From Aestuariicoccus sp032586235 (GTDB lineage: Bacteria > Pseudomonadota > Alphaproteobacteria > Rhodobacterales > Rhodobacteraceae), in NCBI RefSeq assembly GCF_032586235.1, contig NZ_JAWHTD010000007.1, forward strand, positions 62,001-126,000: a stretch of DNA of 64,000 nt. Direction: 5' to 3'. How positions within the stretch are numbered: position 1 is the stretch's first letter; each line of letters starts with the position of its first letter. Positions 60,226 through 64,000 of this stretch are shown here, in pieces. A program made the translations under genes and the position numbers. Under the pieces are notes generated by a model. The model was not told the origin of the DNA and searched no databases. It worked only from the letters and a program-made list of their open reading frames with translations.

Positions 60226-61743
60226 TCAGAGGTCGAGCGTCAGCTGCGCGTCGTCCCCCGGGCGCGGCTTTCTGCGGCGCGGGGCGCGGTCGTTGACGAA
60301 ATGGCGCTGCGGGTCCTTGCGGCTGGCGTGTTTTTCCACCACCCGCGCGGCCTCGTACCGAAAGGACGGGTCGGCGCGCACCGCCCAGACCGCCTGCCGC
60401 GCGGCGCGGGCGGCCTCGGCGACGTCGACCACCGGCGCGGGATAACGCAGCCGCGCCGCGCCCTCCCAGCGCCAGGGTTCCTGCAGGAAGGTGTCGGGAA
60501 CCTCGGCCAGCTCGGGCAGCCAGCGGCGGGTGAAGGCGCCCTCGGGATCCTGGTCGCGGCCCTGTTTGACCGGATTGTAGATGCGCAGGGTGTTGATCCC
60601 CGTGGTGCCCGATTGCATCTGGCACTGGCTCCAGTGGATGCCCGGTTCATAGTCGGTGAACATCCGCGCCAGATGCGCACCGGTGGCGGGCCAGTCCAGC
60701 CAGAGGTGATAGCTCGCCACCGACATCAGCATCGAGCGCATCCGGAAATTCAGCCAGCCCGTGGCGATCAGCGACCGCATGCAGGCGTCGACGAAGGGCA
60801 GACCGGTTTCGCCCTTGCGCCAGGCCTCCAGACGCGCCGCATCCGGTTCCCGGGGCCGCAGCCCCTCGTAGGCGCTGTGCAGGCAGCGGCGTTCCAGCGC
60901 CGGTTCATCCTCGAGCTTTTGCATGAAGTGGTCGCGCCAGGCCAGCCGCGATTGCAGGCTCTTGAGGCTGTCGGCCCAACCGTCCCGCCGCCCGCGCACG
61001 TCGCGCTGGCGCGCGGCGGTGGCCTGCACGGCCTCGCGCACCGACAGGGTGCCGAAGGCCAGATGCGGCGAGAGCCGCGAACAGGCCGCAGCGCCCGCCA
61101 GAGGCGAGGACATGGCGTGGCGATAATCGCGCCCGCGGGTCTCCAGAAACGACGCCAGCAGCGCCTCGGCATGGCCCCGCCCGCCGGGCTGGCGCTGCGG
61201 GCAATCCTCGGCCAGGCTTAGCGCCGCCGCATCCGGCAAAGGGTCCGACGACAGCGTGACCGGCGGCAGCGCAACGGGTGCTGGCAGCATATCGCCCGCC
61301 ATGAAGCGGTTGCGCGCCGCGGCCCAGCGGTCGCGGCTTTTCAGGCGGCGCACCACGCCGCTTTGCGGCAATTCCGCCCAGTCCACACCCTGCGCCCGGG
61401 CCCAGTCGGCGACCCTGCGGTCGCGCGCATAGGTCCAGCCGTTGCCGGTCTCCTCATGGCTCACCAGATGGCGCGCGCCGGTCTCCTGGCGCAGGCGTTC
61501 AAGCGCCTCAACCGCGTCGCCCAGGCGGATCACCAGATCGGAGCCTCTGGCGCGCAAGGCCTCGCGCAGGGTCAACACGCTCTCACGCAGAAACGCGAAT
61601 TGGCGGCCGGACGCATCGTCCTGCCGCCAGAGTTCGGGTTCCAGAATGTAGACCGGGACCGGGCGGCCGATCTCTTGCGCCAGATGCAGGGCCGGATGAT
61701 CGGCCAGCCGCAAATCCCGTTTGAACCACAGAAGCGTGTTCAT
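60226..61743 (-). CDS. Cryptochrome/DNA photolyase family protein
   Basis: This 505-residue flavoprotein has an N-terminal photolyase alpha/beta domain (LLWFKRDLRLADHPAL) and a C-terminal FAD-binding helical domain. FAD-domain blocks are SRLSPHLAFGTLSVREA, SLQSRLAWRDHFMQKL, TGLPFVDACMRSLIATGWLN and MRSMLMSVASYHLWLDW. After these it reads WSQCQMQSGTTGINTLRIYN PVKQ, which differs from the GTGTDAAPYFRIFNP of class I CPD photolyases. The enzyme may repair UV lesions or act as a blue-light sensor. The neighbouring DUF2256 gene and this motif point to a distinct branch. The ATG at 61743 has GGAGG 5 bases upstream. Confidence 0.92.
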   Translation of the reverse strand: MNTLLWFKRDLRLADHPALHLAQEIGRPVPVYILEPELWRQDDASGRQFAFLRESVLTLREALRARGSDLVIRLGDAVEALERLRQETGARHLVSHEETGNGWTYARDRRVADWARAQGVDWAELPQSGVVRRLKSRDRWAAARNRFMAGDMLPAPVALPPVTLSSDPLPDAAALSLAEDCPQRQPGGRGHAEALLASFLETRGRDYRHAMSSPLAGAAACSRLSPHLAFGTLSVREAVQATAARQRDVRGRRDGWADSLKSLQSRLAWRDHFMQKLEDEPALERRCLHSAYEGLRPREPDAARLEAWRKGETGLPFVDACMRSLIATGWLNFRMRSMLMSVASYHLWLDWPATGAHLARMFTDYEPGIHWSQCQMQSGTTGINTLRIYNPVKQGRDQDPEGAFTRRWLPELAEVPDTFLQEPWRWEGAARLRYPAPVVDVAEAARAARQAVWAVRADPSFRYEAARVVEKHASRKDPQRHFVNDRAPRRRKPRPGDDAQLTLDL

Positions 61744-61754
61744 GCGCCTCCGTT

Positions 61755-61947
61755 ACTCGGTCTCGATCAGGGCCGGGCCGACCTCTGTCTGGGTTTCCGC
61801 GCCCTCGGGCCCGTCGCTCTAGACAAAGAGCCAGGCCACCATCGCGACCAGCAGCAGAGCGGCCAGCAGGACCACGCCCTTGATGCCCACGAGGGCCGGT
61901 TTATGCTTGCGTTTCTGTTCCTCGATATTCGTGTCGGGTGCCGACAT
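61755..61947 (-). pseudogene. Small membrane protein gene with an in-frame TAG
   Basis: ATG 61947 begins a short polar N-terminus (MSAPDTNIEEQKRKHKPAL) and one membrane helix (VVLLAALLLVAMVAWLFV) before TAG at 61821-61819. The same frame then continues with coding-like acidic sequence, SDGPEGAETQTEVGPALIET, to a TAA 11 bp before the photolyase ATG. This suggests an original protein of about 64 residues broken by one nonsense change, for instance from TAC or TAT. A functional 42-residue product is possible. The positions favour a link with photolyase expression. Confidence 0.55.
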
Positions 61948-62076
61948 GGGCTGTCCTTTCGCAAATGTTTCCGGGCCGTGCGCTTGCAGGCCCTCACTCA
62001 CGGACCTAACACTCTAGGGCGCGGCGCTGTTCCATCAACGCCGGCCGCGATGCCACCAGACGAAGGACGACACCCG

Positions 62077-64000
62077 ATGAAAGACGCCGCGCCGAAAACG
62101 ATTTATCTTAAAGATTACACCGCGTTCGGGTGGACCATCGAAGAGGTGCGGCTGACCTTCCGCCTGGCCCCGCGCGCAACCCGCGTGATCAGCCAGATCC
62201 GGTTCGCCCCGACCTCCGGCGCGCCCAGGCAGGACTTTTTCCTGCATGGCGAGGATCTGCGGCTGATCGCGGCCAGGATCGACGGCCAGCCGGTGACGCC
62301 CACGGTAACGCCCGAGGGGCTGACCTGCGACGTGCCCGACGGCCCCTTCACCTGGGAGGCCGAGGTCGAGATCAGCCCCGAAACCAACACCGCGCTCGAA
62401 GGGCTTTACATGTCGAACGGCATGTATTGCACCCAATGCGAGGCCGAGGGGTTCCGCAAGATCACCTATTACCCCGACCGGCCCGACGTGATGGCCACTT
62501 TCACCGTCCGGATCGAGGGCGACGAGGCAGTCAAGCTCAGCAACGGCAACCCGACCGGCTGCGGCGAGGGCTGGGCCGAATGGCACGATCCCTGGCCGAA
62601 ACCGGCCTATCTTTTCGCGCTGGTAGCAGGCGGGCTGGTCAACCACCCCGGCAGCTTCACCACGATGTCCGGCCGCGATGTGGCGCTCAACATCTGGGTA
62701 CGCCCGGGGGACGAGCACAAATGCGCCTTTGCCATGGAGGCGCTGAAGAAGTCGATGACCTGGGACGAAGAGGTCTACGGGCGCGAATACGATATCGATG
62801 TCTTCAACATCGTCGCGGTGGACGATTTCAACATGGGCGCGATGGAGAACAAGGGGCTGAACATCTTCAACTCGGCCGCCGTGCTGGCCAGCCCCGAAAC
62901 CTCGACCGACATGAATTTCGAACGGATCGAGGCGATCATCGCGCATGAGTATTTCCACAACTGGACCGGCAACCGCATCACCTGCCGCGACTGGTTCCAG
63001 CTGTGCCTGAAAGAGGGGCTGACGGTGTTCCGCGATGCGCAGTTCACCAGCGATATGCGGTCGGCCGAGGTCAAGCGGATCTCGGACGTGATCGACCTGC
63101 GCGCGCGCCAGTTCCCCGAGGATCAGGGCCCTCTGGCGCATCCCGTGCGGCCCGAAAGCTTTCAGGAAATCAACAACTTCTACACCGCGACGGTCTATGA
63201 AAAGGGCGCCGAGGTGATCGGGATGCTCAAACGGCTGGTGGGCGACGAAGGCTATGCCCGCGCGCTGGCGCTTTATTTCGACCGGCACGACGGCGACGCC
63301 GCCACGATCGAGGATTGGCTGAAGGTTTTCGAAGACGCCACCGGTCGCGACCTCACGCAGTTCAAACGCTGGTACAGCCAGGCCGGTACGCCGCGCCTGT
63401 CGGTCGAGGAACACTGGCAGCCGGGCACAAGCGAGGCCGCGCAAGGGGGCAGCTACACGCTCACCTTCCGCCAGCACACCCCGCCCTCGCCGGGACAGGA
63501 CGTCAAGGAACCGCAGGTGCTGCCCATCGCCGTGGGTCTGCTCAACCCCAACGGCGACGAGATCGTGCCGACGCGGATGCTCGAGATGACCGAGACCGAG
63601 CAGAGTTTCACCTTCGACGGGCTGGCCTCGAAACCCGTCCCCTCGATCCTGCGCGGGTTCTCGGCGCCGGTGGTGCTGGAACGGCAGAGCAGCCGCGAGG
63701 AGCGCGCCTTTCTGCTGGCCCATGACACCGACGCCTTCAACCGCTGGGAGGCGGGCCGCGACCTGGCGCGCGATGCGCTGATCGCCATGATCCGCGACGG
63801 CGCAGAGGTGGACGGCGCCTGGCTCGACGGGCTCTACCGGGTGGTGGCCGACAGCACGCTCGACCCGGCCTACCGCGCGCTGATGTTGAATACCCCGTCC
63901 GATTCCGAGCTGGCGCAGGTGCTTTTCGAACAGGGCGTGGTGCCCGACCCGCAGGCGATCTGGGACGCCAAGGACCGCGCCGCCACCGCCCGCGCCACGC
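62077..64000 (+). CDS. pepN: Aminopeptidase N (M1 family), truncated by the window edge
   Basis: This is a zinc aminopeptidase of the PepN type; 641 codons are present and the frame continues past the right edge (full PepN is about 850-880 residues). Substrate-anchoring GAMEN is at 254-258, and the zinc site HEYFHNWTGNRIT has H290, E291 and H294, with the third ligand Glu in CLKEGLTVFRD. The N-terminal beta domain begins YLKDYTAFGWTIEEVRLTF. It releases N-terminal amino acids from peptides in the cytosol. ATG 62077 is preceded by AAGGACGA. Confidence 0.96.
   Translation, partial: MKDAAPKTIYLKDYTAFGWTIEEVRLTFRLAPRATRVISQIRFAPTSGAPRQDFFLHGEDLRLIAARIDGQPVTPTVTPEGLTCDVPDGPFTWEAEVEISPETNTALEGLYMSNGMYCTQCEAEGFRKITYYPDRPDVMATFTVRIEGDEAVKLSNGNPTGCGEGWAEWHDPWPKPAYLFALVAGGLVNHPGSFTTMSGRDVALNIWVRPGDEHKCAFAMEALKKSMTWDEEVYGREYDIDVFNIVAVDDFNMGAMENKGLNIFNSAAVLASPETSTDMNFERIEAIIAHEYFHNWTGNRITCRDWFQLCLKEGLTVFRDAQFTSDMRSAEVKRISDVIDLRARQFPEDQGPLAHPVRPESFQEINNFYTATVYEKGAEVIGMLKRLVGDEGYARALALYFDRHDGDAATIEDWLKVFEDATGRDLTQFKRWYSQAGTPRLSVEEHWQPGTSEAAQGGSYTLTFRQHTPPSPGQDVKEPQVLPIAVGLLNPNGDEIVPTRMLEMTETEQSFTFDGLASKPVPSILRGFSAPVVLERQSSREERAFLLAHDTDAFNRWEAGRDLARDALIAMIRDGAEVDGAWLDGLYRVVADSTLDPAYRALMLNTPSDSELAQVLFEQGVVPDPQAIWDAKDRAATARAT

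Overview
The window is high-GC, densely coded bacterial chromosome that reads as a marine alphaproteobacterium of the Rhodobacteraceae (Roseobacter group). The main evidence is a Rhodobacterales-type gene transfer agent (GTA) structural cluster. Supporting evidence comes from fused-domain dipeptide-type ABC ATPases, a PntA/PntB transhydrogenase, a GTG-started kynureninase next to tryptophan 2,3-dioxygenase, a Hint/RTX protein, and a recurring AAATATCCCGGGG intergenic element that I associate with this group. I saw no tRNA, rRNA, insertion sequence or CRISPR array.

Layout. 1-8176 (minus): GTA capsid and tail genes in canonical order, from gp1 (small terminase) to the start of gp12, cut by the left edge. 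8451-10874 (minus): mltG and fabF. 10961-15529 (minus): a glycosyltransferase-like protein, an M20 amidohydrolase, a FAD oxidoreductase and an ArgE-like deacetylase. 15638-21561: a dipeptide/oligopeptide ABC transporter, with the fused ATPase divergent from the binding protein and two permeases. 21795-25287: a YeeE/TsuA-type transporter, a DUF3422 protein and a polyhistidine protein. 25483-28501 (minus): pntA-pntB. 28637-30135 (minus): a methyltransferase-like membrane protein and a divergent metallo-beta-lactamase-fold protein. 30256-33129 (plus): SDR, kynU and kynA for tryptophan breakdown. 33140-36517: a TetR regulator divergent from a two-subunit molybdenum hydroxylase. 36714-39089: a large RTX/Hint protein. 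39108-45406 (minus): flavodoxin, glutamine amidotransferase, GlcG-like protein, then Mth938-like, TauE-like, secF, secD and yajC. 45592-50359 (plus): a frameshifted pentapeptide-repeat membrane protein, a trypsin-like protease, serS, a TspO-like protein and a small secreted protein. 50528-54324 (minus): der, bamB and a YfgM-like protein. 54594-59668 (plus): an RND adaptor and a long RND permease. 59723-61947 (minus): a small basic protein, a DUF2256 protein, a photolyase/cryptochrome and a small membrane protein with an in-frame stop. 62077 to the end (plus): pepN, cut by the right edge.

Two dispersed repeat families sit between genes. One has five copies built on TCACTGATCC-AAATATCCCGGGG followed by G/C hairpins. 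The other has two diverged copies of about 180 bp, at 39.75 kb and 52.1-52.27 kb. The most unusual items are these repeats, the one-base loss in a G-run of the pentapeptide gene, the metallo-beta-lactamase protein that has lost its metal motif, the natural polyhistidine protein, the RND pump with two extra membrane segments, and the TAG-interrupted membrane protein ahead of the photolyase. I found no convincing new multi-gene defence or mobile system.
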